Shown here piece by piece: positions 26,258 to 35,435 of a stretch of DNA of 64,000 nucleotides. Numbering within the stretch: the stretch's first letter is position 1; the number at the start of each line of letters is the position of its first letter. The DNA comes from Acidobacteriota bacterium. Its GTDB lineage: Bacteria; Acidobacteriota; Thermoanaerobaculia; Multivoradales; Multivoraceae. The stretch lies in assembly GCA_028877275.1 (NCBI GenBank), contig JAPPFP010000009.1, positions 124,001 to 188,000 on the forward strand. The letters run 5' to 3'. Under the pieces are notes generated by a model that was not told the DNA's origin, did no database searches, and worked only from the letters and a program-made list of their open reading frames with translations. The position numbers were made by a program, and so were the translations under genes.

Positions 26258-27552
26258 GGTGCCGGGATCTCTGCCAGCGCCTCGCCGACCGCGCCGGCGA
26301 AACCGGTCAGGGTGTGCTCGTCGTGGGCGAGCGACAGAAAGCCGACCTCGAAGGCGGACGGCGCGAGCATGTAGCCGCGTTCGAGCAGCGCGCGGTGGAG
26401 GAGCCCGAAGACCTCGGCGGTGTTCGGGTGAAAGCGGTCGGCCCGGCGTGGCGGTTCGCTGTCGCCGTAGGCGAGCCAGAAGATGGAACCGCAGCGGACG
26501 AGCCGGTAGGGGTGGCCGCTCGCGTCGAGGACGGGGCCCAGTCCGCGCTCGAGCAGCGAGCCCAGGTCTTCCATCCGCTGCCATCCGTCGTCAGCTTTCA
26601 CTGCGCGAAGCGTGGCGAGCCCGCCGGCGACGGCGAGCGGATTTCCGGACAGCGTGCCGGCCTGGTAGACGGGTCCTAGCGGCGAAAGCCGGTCCATCAG
26701 CTCCGCCGGTCCGCCGTAGGCGCCGACCGGCAGTCCGCCGCCGATCACCTTGCCGAGAGTGACGAGATCGGGCTCGATGCCGAGCTGGGCGCCGACGGTG
26801 ACCCCGGGGACCCGGAACCCGCTCAGCACTTCGTCGAAGATCAGGAGAGCGCCGTGCTCCGTGCACAGGCGGCGCAGAAGGCGGAGGTACTCCGGCCGCT
26901 GGACCAGCAAGCCGTTGTTGGCCGGCAGGGGCTCGATGATCGCGGCCGCGAGCTTCGGGCCGTGGCGCCGGAAGGCCGGCTCGAGCGCTTCGTCGTCGTC
27001 GAGCGGCAGAACGATCGTGTCGCGGGCGGTCGCCGCGGGGATGCCGGCGCTCGAGGCGATTCCGAAGGTGGCGAGACCGCTCCCGGCTTCGACCAGCAGG
27101 GCGTCGACGTGACCGTGGTAGCAGCCCTCGAACTTGAGCACCAGGTCGCGGCCGGTGCAGCCGCGGGCGAGCCGGATCGCCGACTGGGTCGCCTCGGTGC
27201 CGGAGTTGACGAAGCGGATCTTCTCGATGACCGGCACGAGTTCCTTGACCATCCGCGCCAGCTCGACCTCGCCCTCGTGCGGCGCGGCGAAGGAGGTGCC
27301 GCGGGCTGCCGCCTCGCGCACGGCTTCGACCACGGCCGGGTGGCTGTGCCCCAACACCAGGGGTCCGAAGGAGCCAACGAAGTCGACGTAGCTCGTGCCG
27401 TCGACCGAGCGCATGACCGCTCCTTCGGCCTCGGCGATGAAGGGCGGCGTGCCGCCGACTGCCCGGTAGGCGCGCACCGGACTGTTGACGCCGCCCACCA
27501 GATGGCGCTGCGCCTCCTCCCAGAGATCCTGGCTGCTTCGTCCGGCGCTCAT
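26254..27552 (-). CDS. hemL: Glutamate-1-semialdehyde 2,1-aminomutase
   Basis: The 432-residue PLP enzyme has [61 protein letters not shown] and the PLP lysine in [19 protein letters not shown]. It makes 5-aminolevulinate from glutamate-1-semialdehyde. The ATG at 27552 overlaps the stop of the hemC-hemD fusion (ATGA). Length is normal. Confidence 0.95.
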   Translation of the reverse strand: MSAGRSSQDLWEEAQRHLVGGVNSPVRAYRAVGGTPPFIAEAEGAVMRSVDGTSYVDFVGSFGPLVLGHSHPAVVEAVREAAARGTSFAAPHEGEVELARMVKELVPVIEKIRFVNSGTEATQSAIRLARGCTGRDLVLKFEGCYHGHVDALLVEAGSGLATFGIASSAGIPAATARDTIVLPLDDDEALEPAFRRHGPKLAAAIIEPLPANNGLLVQRPEYLRLLRRLCTEHGALLIFDEVLSGFRVPGVTVGAQLGIEPDLVTLGKVIGGGLPVGAYGGPAELMDRLSPLGPVYQAGTLSGNPLAVAGGLATLRAVKADDGWQRMEDLGSLLERGLGPVLDASGHPYRLVRCGSIFWLAYGDSEPPRRADRFHPNTAEVFGLLHRALLERGYMLAPSAFEVGFLSLAHDEHTLTGFAGAVGEALAEIPAP

Positions 27553-29399
27553 CCGTTTTCCCTCGGGTCGCGATTGGCTTTCGGCTGGGCGCCCACTTCG
27601 TCGAGCCACAGGCGTTCGATGCCGGCGGCGGTCGGTTCCTGGGCGCACTTCACGTTGCCGGCTCCGGCGCTGCGGAGCGCCGCGGCTGTGGCGGCTCCGA
27701 TCGCCCAGCAGCTTCCCGGCCAGTCCAGGCCGGACGCTACGAAGGCGGAAACCGCCGATGGAGCGGTGAAGAGTACGCGGGCGTGAGCCGCTTGCCAACC
27801 TTGGGGCCAGTCGAGGTCGTCGTTCGGATGCACGGTGTAGGCCTGCCAGGCCGTGACCTGGCGGCCCGCCGCCTCGAGCGCTTCGACGAGCGACGTTCCG
27901 CCGCGGGCCGAGTGCGGCACGAACAGCGGGCAATGAGGGTCGAGCACCCGGGCCGCGTAGCGGGCGAACTCCTCGCCGCCCGAGGCCCGCGCGGCCAGGT
28001 TCGGCGGCACCCCAGCCGTTAGCAGCGCGCGGGCGGTGCCTTCGCCCAGCGCGCACCAGGGCAGGCGCCCCCAGGCGGGTTCGCGCACGGCCCGCTCGGC
28101 GACGACGCGCGCCGCGGTCGGCGAGGAGACCAGCAGCCAGGGCCACTGGCGGCGCGGGCCGTTCAGGTCGATGCGGTCGGCAGGCCATGCGGTGTCGAAG
28201 ACCTCGACTGCAGTCGCCGGCAGGGGTGCTACCCGGACGGCCGGGTCCAGTCGACGGGTCAGGCGTCGCACGGTCGCCGGACCGGAAGTCACAATGAGGT
28301 CCGGAAGCCCCACACTGGGTGCGCCGGCCGCAGGGTCGGGGGCCACTTCTCCGAGATCCCGTTCGATCCGCCCAGCCACGGCGTCGAGGTCGACCGGGCC
28401 GTCCGCTGCCGAGGCCGCGGCGCGCACGGTGGTCGGCGCCTCCCCGACTCCAGCCGGTTCGCGCCAGTCATCCGCCGCAATCAGGGCATGGACCTCGTGC
28501 AGCGCCGGTCCTGCCCCCCTGGCGGCGCGCGCGTCCGCCCAGGCGCCGAACGGTCGCAGGCAACCGCCGCCGAGCCGGCCGAGCAGGGAGCGCTCGGCGA
28601 ACGCCGCTGCGCGGCTCGGGGCGTCGTCGAGCGCGGCCATCGCGGGGTGTCCGTCCAGGCGGCCGCCGCGCAGGATCTGCACGGCCAGGGCGCCCTGGCC
28701 GGGAGCGCAGGGCCAGGAGCGGAGATCGAGCCGGTAACCGCGGATGGCGGCGCCGGGCGCGTCGAGTTCGTCGCTTCGTGCCAGGCGCAGGACGCCCGCC
28801 TCCGCCGCCAGCAGGGCGTCGATCGCACCACTCTGGAGCCACTCGAGCCGCCGGCCGACGGAGCCGCGGACCGCGCAGCAGACGAGATCCGGCCGGATCG
28901 CCAGCGCGCCGGCCTGCCGCCGTGGTGATGAGGTGCCCAGGCGCGCGCCCGGAGGCAGCGGCGCGAAGGCGTCGGCGGCCGCGGCCACGTTCCGGCCGGC
29001 GGCGTCGTCACCGGCGTCGAGCAGGGTCGCGAGTTCCGGCGCCGCTTCGCTCGCCGCTCCGTCTGCGACGGTCCGGAGATCCGGCGCGAACAGCAGCAGA
29101 TCGAACGGTCGCTCCCGCTCCGGCACCGCGACGATCACCAGGTCGGGCTCGTCCTCGACCGGCAGGTCCTTCAGCGAGTGGACGACGAGATCCACGGAGC
29201 CGTCGCGCAGGGCCGCGGTCAGCTCGCCGGTGAACACGCCCTTGGACTGGGCGAAGCTGCCCCCGAGGCTGCGGTCGCCCTGGGATGACATCGCTCGGAT
29301 GGCCGTGTGCACGCCCAGTTCACCGAGCCGGCGTGCAACCAGGTCGGCCTGAATCCGCGCCAGTGGCGTAGCCCTGGTGCCGATGACGATCGGAGCCAT
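27549..29399 (-). CDS. hemCD: Hydroxymethylbilane synthase / uroporphyrinogen-III synthase fusion
   Basis: The 616-residue protein joins two enzymes. Residues 1 to about 350 are HemC: IGTRATPLARIQADLV, VHSLKDLPVE, LGTSSPRRQAGAL, PGQGALAVQ and the dipyrromethane-cofactor Cys280 in LGRLGGGCLRPFG. From about 365 on it is HemD (DLIVTSGPATVRRLTRRL, VSSPTAARVV, FVPHSARGGTSLVEALEAAG, FTAPSAVSAFV). It converts porphobilinogen to uroporphyrinogen III, with the intermediate passed within one polypeptide. The linker near residues 356-363 includes GAPSV, encoded by a partial copy of the dispersed repeat. It is the first gene of the haem operon, with a TAGAAT -10 nine bases before the ATG. Confidence 0.93.
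   Translation of the reverse strand: MAPIVIGTRATPLARIQADLVARRLGELGVHTAIRAMSSQGDRSLGGSFAQSKGVFTGELTAALRDGSVDLVVHSLKDLPVEDEPDLVIVAVPERERPFDLLLFAPDLRTVADGAASEAAPELATLLDAGDDAAGRNVAAAADAFAPLPPGARLGTSSPRRQAGALAIRPDLVCCAVRGSVGRRLEWLQSGAIDALLAAEAGVLRLARSDELDAPGAAIRGYRLDLRSWPCAPGQGALAVQILRGGRLDGHPAMAALDDAPSRAAAFAERSLLGRLGGGCLRPFGAWADARAARGAGPALHEVHALIAADDWREPAGVGEAPTTVRAAASAADGPVDLDAVAGRIERDLGEVAPDPAAGAPSVGLPDLIVTSGPATVRRLTRRLDPAVRVAPLPATAVEVFDTAWPADRIDLNGPRRQWPWLLVSSPTAARVVAERAVREPAWGRLPWCALGEGTARALLTAGVPPNLAARASGGEEFARYAARVLDPHCPLFVPHSARGGTSLVEALEAAGRQVTAWQAYTVHPNDDLDWPQGWQAAHARVLFTAPSAVSAFVASGLDWPGSCWAIGAATAAALRSAGAGNVKCAQEPTAAGIERLWLDEVGAQPKANRDPRENG
28311..28330. repeat. Partial dispersed repeat inside the hemC-hemD linker
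   Basis: CACACTGGGTGCGCCGGCCG matches the first 18 bases of copies 1 and 2. It is in frame within the hemCD gene and encodes AGAPSV on the minus strand, at the junction of the HemC and HemD domains. The hairpin half of the element is not kept. Confidence 0.65.
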
Positions 29400-29408
29400 C
29401 GGATCGGG

Positions 29409-29414
29409 ATTCTA
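29409..29414 (-). promoter_or_regulatory. Probable -10 box of the haem operon
   Basis: TAGAAT on the minus strand lies nine bases before the hemCD ATG at 29399, with no Shine-Dalgarno between. It is the only promoter-like site before the operon. Confidence 0.45.
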
Positions 29415-29528
29415 CGGAGCCGCGCTGCGGCATGCCGGCCCGGAACCCCTGACATAGAGTCGATGGTCGGTCTCGCTGCTAGCCGCTTGGAGCCGCTCGA
29501 TGCCTGGAACCGATGGGGAGGACTCGCC

Positions 29529-31349
29529 GTGTCGCTGACTTCGCTTCAAACCCGCCTGCGCCCCTTCTACGTGCCGCTGGCCGCCGCCGCGGCCGTCTTG
29601 CTCGCTGGCTGCGCGGGCGACGCGCGGCCGTCCGCGGCCGAGTTCACGGCGGCGGCCGAGGAGACGATTCTCGAGCACTACTACGACGGCAGCCGCGCGG
29701 CCTGGGTGCAGTCGACGTACATCAACGAGGACACGACCGCCCTGGCCGCCCGTGCCGGAGCCGAGGCGCTGACCCGCTCGATCGACTTCGCGCAGGAGGC
29801 GGCGACCTACGACGCGGCCTCGGAGCGGGACGAGGTGGCGCGGAAGCTGAACCTGCTGCGGGGCGGCCTGACCGTGGCCGCGCCGGCCGACGAGGCGAAG
29901 ATCGAGGAACTGAGTCAGATCGCGACCGGGATGGAGGCGGCATACGGCGCCGGCGAACACTGTCCAGGCGGGCCGGATTCCTGCCGCACCCTCGACGATC
30001 TGGAGGACGTGATCGACAACAGCCGGGACGCGGGCGCGCTGCTCGACGCCTGGGAAGGCTGGCGGACGATCTCGCCGCCGATGCGGGCGGACTACCAGCG
30101 TTTCGTCGAGCTCTCGAACGAAGGCGCTCGGGGCCTCGGCTACGACGACACCGGCGCGATGTGGCGCTCGGGCTACGACATGGCGCCGGATGACTTCGCC
30201 GCGGAGACGGACCGTCTCTGGGAGCAGGTGAAGCCACTCTACGACGACCTGCACTGCCATGTCCGCGCCGAACTCGCGAAACAGTACGGTCCGGACGTCG
30301 TGGACCCGGAGGGCGCGATCCCGGCGCACGTCCTGGGCAACATGTGGGCGCAGTCGTGGTCCAACGTGTTCGACCTCGTCGCGCCGGAGGCGGCCGATGC
30401 CGGATACGACCTGACGGAGATTCTCCAGGAGCGCCAGACGTCGGAGCGGGAGATGGTCGAGATTGCCGAAGGCTTCTTCACGTCGCTCGGGATGGAGCAG
30501 CTCCCCGACACCTTCTGGCGGCGCTCCCAGTTCCTCCGTCCGCGAGACCGCGACGTCGTCTGTCACGCCAGCGCCTGGCAGCTCGACCTGGACGAGGATG
30601 TCCGGATCAAGATGTGCATCCAGATCAACGCCGAGGACTTCTCGACGATCCACCACGAACTGGGCCACACCTACTACCAACTCGGCTACCGGGAGTTGCC
30701 GCCCCTGTTCCGGGACAGCGCGAACGACGGGTTCCACGAGGCGCTCGGCGACACGATCTCCCTGTCCGTCACCCCGGGCTACCTCGTCGACATCGGTCTG
30801 CTCGACGAGGAGCCGCCGGCCGAGGCCGACCTCTCGCTCCTCATGCGGATGGCGCTGGACAAGGTCGCCTTCCTGCCCTTCGGCCTGCTCGTCGACCGCT
30901 GGCGCTGGGGGGTGTTCTCCGGCGAAACGCCGCCGGAGGAGTACAACGCCGCCTGGTGGCGCCTGCGCGAGCAGTACCAGGGCGTGACCGCTCCGTCGGC
31001 ACGAACGGAGGAGGACTTCGACCCCGGCGCGAAGTACCACGTGCCGGGCAACACCCCCTACACGCGCTACTTCCTGGCGCACATCCTCCAGTTCCAGTTC
31101 CACCGCGACCTGTGCGCGGCGATCGGCTACGAGGGGCCGCTTCACCGTTGCTCGATCTATGGCAACGAAGTGGCCGGGAGCCGCCTGCGCGACATGATGG
31201 CGATGGGTCTCAGCCGCCCATGGCCGGACGCGCTCGAGGCGATCGGCGGCAGCCGCGAGATGGACGCGACGGCCATCCTCGACTACTTCGCCCCGCTCGC
31301 CGACTGGCTCACGGAGCAGAACGCCGGCCGATCCTGCGGCTGGAGTTGA
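29529..31349 (+). CDS. M2-family metallopeptidase (ACE-like), lipoprotein
   Basis: The 606-residue protein has a lipoprotein signal ending LLAGCAG, so it is probably anchored to a membrane outside the cytoplasm. The zinc site is H376-E377-L-G-H380 in IHHELGHTYYQ with third ligand Glu404 in FHEALGD, the arrangement of peptidyl-dipeptidase A. MCIQINAEDFSTIHHELGH and HILQFQFHRDLC are further family marks. It would release dipeptides from peptide C-termini. GTG at 29529 is chosen because GGGGAGGA lies about eight bases upstream and the signal peptide begins there. It starts a short operon with xthA. Confidence 0.92.
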   Translation: MSLTSLQTRLRPFYVPLAAAAAVLLAGCAGDARPSAAEFTAAAEETILEHYYDGSRAAWVQSTYINEDTTALAARAGAEALTRSIDFAQEAATYDAASERDEVARKLNLLRGGLTVAAPADEAKIEELSQIATGMEAAYGAGEHCPGGPDSCRTLDDLEDVIDNSRDAGALLDAWEGWRTISPPMRADYQRFVELSNEGARGLGYDDTGAMWRSGYDMAPDDFAAETDRLWEQVKPLYDDLHCHVRAELAKQYGPDVVDPEGAIPAHVLGNMWAQSWSNVFDLVAPEAADAGYDLTEILQERQTSEREMVEIAEGFFTSLGMEQLPDTFWRRSQFLRPRDRDVVCHASAWQLDLDEDVRIKMCIQINAEDFSTIHHELGHTYYQLGYRELPPLFRDSANDGFHEALGDTISLSVTPGYLVDIGLLDEEPPAEADLSLLMRMALDKVAFLPFGLLVDRWRWGVFSGETPPEEYNAAWWRLREQYQGVTAPSARTEEDFDPGAKYHVPGNTPYTRYFLAHILQFQFHRDLCAAIGYEGPLHRCSIYGNEVAGSRLRDMMAMGLSRPWPDALEAIGGSREMDATAILDYFAPLADWLTEQNAGRSCGWS

Positions 31350-31353
31350 CGGC

Positions 31354-32130
31354 TTGCTGATCGCGACCTGGAACATCAACGGCCTGGGAGCGCGGTTCGA
31401 CTTCCTCGTCCACTGGCTCAAGGCGCGGCAGCCGGACGTTGTTGGCCTCCAGGAACTCAAGGCGACCGCCGACAACGTCCCGATGGAGGATCTCGAGGAA
31501 CTCGGCTACCACGTCGCGGTGTGCGGCCAGAAGGCGTGGAACGGCGTCGCCGTTCTGTCGCGGCATCCGATCGAGGAAGTCCAGTCGGGGCTCCCAGGCG
31601 AGGAGGAAGCCGGCTCGCGATTGATCCGCGTGCGGACGGCCGGGCTCGACTTCACGACGGTCTACTGTCCGAACGGCAAGGACATCGACCACCTGGACTA
31701 TCCGCGCAAGCTGGCATGGTTCGACTCGCTCCGCGACTACTTCAGTGCTTCGCTCCAGGCGGACGAACCGGCGGTTCTCTGCGGCGACTTCAACATCGCG
31801 CCGACGCCTCAGGACACCCACGACGAGGAGCGTCTGGCGGGGGGCATCCATCACACCGAGGCGGAGCGGACGCGGTTCCGGGCGCTTCTCGATCTCGGGT
31901 TCGTCGACCTGTTCCGGGAACAGCATCCGGACACGGTCAAGTTCTCGTGGTGGGACTACCGCTTCGGCGCCTTCCATCGCAACCTGGGGTTGCGGATCGA
32001 CTTCCTGCTGGCGACCCGAAGAGTCCTGGAGCGGGTGAAGCAGGTGGAGACCGACAGGGACTACCGGAAGAAGAAAGAGGGGCTGATCGCCTCCGACCAC
32101 GCACCGGTGATGGCAGAGCTGGGGCCGTAG
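31354..32130 (+). CDS. xthA: Exodeoxyribonuclease III / AP endonuclease
   Basis: The 258-residue product has the EEP-nuclease motifs ATWNINGL, VVGLQELK (catalytic Glu), VYCPNG, LCGDFNIAP, WWDYRFGAFHRNLGLRIDFLL and SDHAPVMAEL. It repairs abasic sites and 3' blocked ends in DNA. The start is TTG at 31354, five bases after the peptidase stop, probably translationally coupled. It is convergent with the MFS transporter gene, five bases apart. Confidence 0.95.
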   Translation: MLIATWNINGLGARFDFLVHWLKARQPDVVGLQELKATADNVPMEDLEELGYHVAVCGQKAWNGVAVLSRHPIEEVQSGLPGEEEAGSRLIRVRTAGLDFTTVYCPNGKDIDHLDYPRKLAWFDSLRDYFSASLQADEPAVLCGDFNIAPTPQDTHDEERLAGGIHHTEAERTRFRALLDLGFVDLFREQHPDTVKFSWWDYRFGAFHRNLGLRIDFLLATRRVLERVKQVETDRDYRKKKEGLIASDHAPVMAELGP

Positions 32131-32135
32131 CCCGG

Positions 32136-33746
32136 TCAGGCCGCTTCGATCACCTCGCCTACCGCCTGCGCGCGCTCGATTCGGCTGCTCTCCTCGGCCG
32201 CCACGCTGCGGCCGGCGAGCCAGAAGAAGATCGCGCCGAGGACATACGCGCCCAGGCTGGCGAGCATCGCCAGTTGCAGCGAACGACCGGAGTCGGCGCC
32301 GCCGGCCTCCAGGGTGGTGCTCAACCAGCCCATGAGGAAGGGCCCCAGGGCGAGCCCGACGAAGGTCATCATCAGGATGTAGAACGCCGACGCGGTTCCG
32401 CGCATCCTGGGCAGCACGAGGTCGTTGGCCAGGGCGACGGCTGAACCGATCCAGGCCGATCCGATGACCGTGTAGACGAAGTTGAGCACGTAGGCGGTGG
32501 TCACGCTCTCGGTCAGTACGAAGGACGCCCCCAGCGGGATCGAAGCCAGGGCGATGATGAGCCCGCAGAGCGGCCGGGCCTTCGCCGTCTTCTGCTTCAT
32601 CCAGTCGGAGAAGTAACCGCCTCCGGCGACTCCCATCCAGCCGGCGACGGCGGCCGTGAGACCCAGGATCAAGCCGGCTTCGCCGGCGCTTTGATCGTGT
32701 ACCCGCCGGAAAAAGGTCGGCGCCCAGAAGCCGAGGCCGTAGCCGACGAACGCCATCCAGCCGAAGCCGAACATGCCGTAGATCATCGAGCGGGATCGGT
32801 AGACCAGCTCGAACGTAGGCCTGTCTCTCAGCTTCAGCCCCTGCACCCAGGACAGGAAGGCGTAGGCCCCGATCGCGAGCGCGATCCACTGCACCGGGTT
32901 GCCGAAGACCTGGATGAGGCCGAAGCAGGCGACGGCGCAGCCGACCGCGATAAGGAGGTTTCGGGCCACTGTCCGGGCGCCGCCGGCACGCTGCAGGGAA
33001 AGCAGGGTCAACGGCGGCAGAATGGCGGCGGTCTCCTTCCCCAGTTCCTTGAACGGTGCGGGGTGATCCTTGGTGACGATGCCCTCCTGCAGGCCGCGGA
33101 TCGGCTCGCGCAGGGTCCATACCCAGATCGCCATCAGCAAGCCCGGCAGGCCCACGGCGAAGAACGCGACCTGCCAGCCGACGAGGCCGAAGGGCGCCCC
33201 GCCGTCGGCGAACGCGTTGTTCCATCTGTCGACGATCTGACCGCCGATCAGGATGCCGAGGCCGGCGCCGATGTAGACGCCGCTCGAGTACATCGCGGTC
33301 ACCGTGGCCCGCAGCCGGGGCGGGTAGTAGTCCCCGAGCATGGAGAAGGCCGCCGGTCCGGCGCTCGATTCGCCGATGCCGACGCCGATTCGGTAGGCGG
33401 CCAGGGAAGCGAAGCCGCGAGCGGTGCCCGACAGCGCCGTCATCAGGCTCCACGCGGCCAGGCCGATCGAGATCAGGCTCTTGCGGGTCCACATGTCGGC
33501 CAGACGGCCGATCGGAATCCCGAAGATGGCGTAGAAGACGGCGAACGCGGTGCCGTAGAGGAAGCCGAGCTGGGCGTCGCTGACGCCGAGATCGTTGCGG
33601 ATGTCCTCGGCGAGGATCGAGAGGATCTGGCGGTCGATGAAGTTGAAGACGTAGACCAGGACGAGGACGCCCAGGACGTAGTTGGAGTACCGCCGGCTCG
33701 GCGCCTGCGGGGCTGGGGTCTGGCGATCCTGGTCTGTTGACGTCAT
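32136..33746 (-). CDS. Spinster-like major facilitator transporter
   Basis: The 536-residue protein has 12 predicted helices with a longer central loop. NYVLGVLVLVYVFNFIDRQILSILAEDI and LGFLYGTAFAVFYAIFGIPIGRLADMWTRK are typical of the Spinster/hexuronate-like MFS group, and GIGESSAGPAAFSMLGDYYPPRLRAT contains the usual helix-5 motif. The transported solute is unknown; lipids, sugars or organic acids are possible. It follows ferritin by 13 bases on the same strand. Confidence 0.85.
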   Translation of the reverse strand: MTSTDQDRQTPAPQAPSRRYSNYVLGVLVLVYVFNFIDRQILSILAEDIRNDLGVSDAQLGFLYGTAFAVFYAIFGIPIGRLADMWTRKSLISIGLAAWSLMTALSGTARGFASLAAYRIGVGIGESSAGPAAFSMLGDYYPPRLRATVTAMYSSGVYIGAGLGILIGGQIVDRWNNAFADGGAPFGLVGWQVAFFAVGLPGLLMAIWVWTLREPIRGLQEGIVTKDHPAPFKELGKETAAILPPLTLLSLQRAGGARTVARNLLIAVGCAVACFGLIQVFGNPVQWIALAIGAYAFLSWVQGLKLRDRPTFELVYRSRSMIYGMFGFGWMAFVGYGLGFWAPTFFRRVHDQSAGEAGLILGLTAAVAGWMGVAGGGYFSDWMKQKTAKARPLCGLIIALASIPLGASFVLTESVTTAYVLNFVYTVIGSAWIGSAVALANDLVLPRMRGTASAFYILMMTFVGLALGPFLMGWLSTTLEAGGADSGRSLQLAMLASLGAYVLGAIFFWLAGRSVAAEESSRIERAQAVGEVIEAA

Positions 33747-33759
33747 TCGGCTCCCGTGG

Positions 33760-34287
33760 TCATTCGGCTCCGTCCGCTCCTGGTTCGGCCATGGCGCCGG
33801 GCACGGTGCCCTTCGCGAGTTCCTGGTCGATCATCAGCATGCCGACGCCGTCGCCTCCCACCAGGCGCAGCCGGCCAAGCAGCGTGCGCGCGACGTTCTC
33901 CTCTTCGACCTGCTCGTTGATGAACCACTGGAGCATGATCGAGGCTGCGCGATCGTGGACCTTCTCGGAGAGGTCGTAGAGTTCCTCGATCGCCGCAGTC
34001 ACCCGCTGCTCGCTCCCGAGAATGTCGGCGACGGCGGCTTCCGGCGATTCCCACTCGGTCGGCTGGGCCGGAATCTCGGGGATCTTCACCAGGAGATCGC
34101 GGTCGGCGAGGTGATCGATGATGCGGTGGGCGTGGCCGAGTTCGTCGGCCGACTGACCGCGCAGCCAGGAGCCGAAGCCGGGCAGGTCGATGCGCTCGAG
34201 CCAGAGCGCCATGGACAGGTAGCGGTGGGCGGCCTCGAACTCGAGCCCGAGGTGTGCGTTCAAACGGTCGTGGAGGGTCTGGTCCAT
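33760..34287 (-). CDS. ftnA: Ferritin
   Basis: The 175-residue four-helix protein has EFEAAHRYLSMALWLE, LPGFGSWLRGQSADELGHAHRIIDHL and MLQWFINEQVEEENVARTLLGRL, matching the ferroxidase helices of non-haem bacterial ferritins. It stores iron as a ferric core, and with the nearby haem operon it fits an iron-handling neighbourhood, though not the same operon. GGAGG sits six to seven bases before the ATG at 34287. A tail rich in Gly, Ala and Glu ends the protein. Confidence 0.9.
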   Translation of the reverse strand: MDQTLHDRLNAHLGLEFEAAHRYLSMALWLERIDLPGFGSWLRGQSADELGHAHRIIDHLADRDLLVKIPEIPAQPTEWESPEAAVADILGSEQRVTAAIEELYDLSEKVHDRAASIMLQWFINEQVEEENVARTLLGRLRLVGGDGVGMLMIDQELAKGTVPGAMAEPGADGAE

Positions 34288-34393
34288 CGGGTCCTCCGTG
34301 TCGGGCGATTGGGTGCGATGGGAAGCGGACGCCGCCAGCATAGCGCCGCCCGATGGAGAACGGGTGAAGGGGGACCGGGCCGCCCGCGCCGGG

Positions 34394-35374
34394 CTACGGC
34401 AGCAGTTCTTCGACGCCGGCGCGTTCTTCGAACAACTCGTCGAGCGTCGCCTGCATCCGGCCACGGCTGAACTCGTCGACGTCGAGGCCCTGGACGATCG
34501 AGTAGTCGCCATCGCTGGTGGTCACCGGGAACGAGTAGACGACGCCTTCGCGCGTCCCGTAGCTGCCGTCGGCAGGAATCGCCATGCTCACCCAGTCGCC
34601 GTCGGGCGTTCCCTGGACCCAGGTGCGGATGTGGTCGATCGCGGCGGCGGCCGCCGAGGCCGCCGACGAGGCGCCGCGCGCCTTGATGATCGCCGCGCCG
34701 CGCTGCTGAACGGTGGGGATGAACTCCTCGCGGGTCCAGGCCTCGTCAACCAGCTCGGGCGCCGGTCGGCCCTCGACGAGGCCGTGGTTGAGGTCCGGGT
34801 ACTGGGTCGCCGAGTGGTTGCCCCAGATCGTCATGCGGCGCACCCGGGTCGTGTGGGCGCCTGTCTTCTCCGCGAGCTGGCTGATCGCCCGGTTGTGGTC
34901 GAGCCGCGTCATCGCCGTGAACTGCCGCCGGTCGAGGCCCGGCGCGTTGCTGGCCGCGATCAGGGCGTTCGTGTTGGCCGGGTTGCCGACCACGACGACT
35001 CGCACGTCACGGCTCGCGTGCGCGTTCAGCGCCTTGCCCTGAACCGAGAAGATCGCCGCGTTCGCCTGCAGCAGGTCCTTGCGCTCCATGCCCGGTCCGC
35101 GCGGCCGCGCACCGACCAACATCGCCATGTCCACGCCGTCGAAGGCCTCGTCGGCTTCCGAGCTCGTGACGACCTCGTGGAGCAGCGGGTAGGCCGAGTC
35201 GCGGAGCTCCATGACCACGCCGGCGAGCGCATCCATGGCCGGCGGAATCTCCAGCAGGTGCAGGCTGACCGGCTGCTCCGGCCCCAGCATCTCGCCGGCC
35301 GCGATGCGGAAGATCAGGGAATAGCCGATCTGACCGGCGGCTCCGGTGACGGCGACTCGTACGGGTGTCTGCAT
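34394..35374 (-). CDS. mdh: Malate dehydrogenase
   Basis: The 326-residue product has the NAD motif [37 protein letters not shown] for substrate-binding arginines, [29 protein letters not shown] and the catalytic His in [11 protein letters not shown]. This is the TCA-cycle malate dehydrogenase of the group shared with eukaryotic cytosolic forms. A GGAG lies a few bases before the ATG at 35374. It is divergent from galE by 61 bases. Confidence 0.96.
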   Translation of the reverse strand: MQTPVRVAVTGAAGQIGYSLIFRIAAGEMLGPEQPVSLHLLEIPPAMDALAGVVMELRDSAYPLLHEVVTSSEADEAFDGVDMAMLVGARPRGPGMERKDLLQANAAIFSVQGKALNAHASRDVRVVVVGNPANTNALIAASNAPGLDRRQFTAMTRLDHNRAISQLAEKTGAHTTRVRRMTIWGNHSATQYPDLNHGLVEGRPAPELVDEAWTREEFIPTVQQRGAAIIKARGASSAASAAAAAIDHIRTWVQGTPDGDWVSMAIPADGSYGTREGVVYSFPVTTSDGDYSIVQGLDVDEFSRGRMQATLDELFEERAGVEELLP

Positions 35375-35422
35375 GGCCTAAGCTCCCTCTCAGATCCGGC
35401 GCGCGATCGTAGCACCGGCCAA

Positions 35423-35428
35423 TAGACT
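35423..35428 (+). promoter_or_regulatory. Probable leaderless -10 box for the galE operon
   Basis: TAGACT ends seven bases before the galE ATG at 35436 with no Shine-Dalgarno. Confidence 0.45.
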
Positions 35429-35435
35429 CCACCGC

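Noticed and set aside
29412..31475. 687-codon minus-strand frame opposite the M2 peptidase
   Set aside because: Antisense shadow of a gene with intact zinc-binding motifs; no signal of its own.
33732..33775. Short direct repeat GTCATTCGGCTCC at the ferritin-MFS junction
   Set aside because: Only 12-13 bases, two copies, at a stop and a start codon; no evidence that it is more than a small local duplication.
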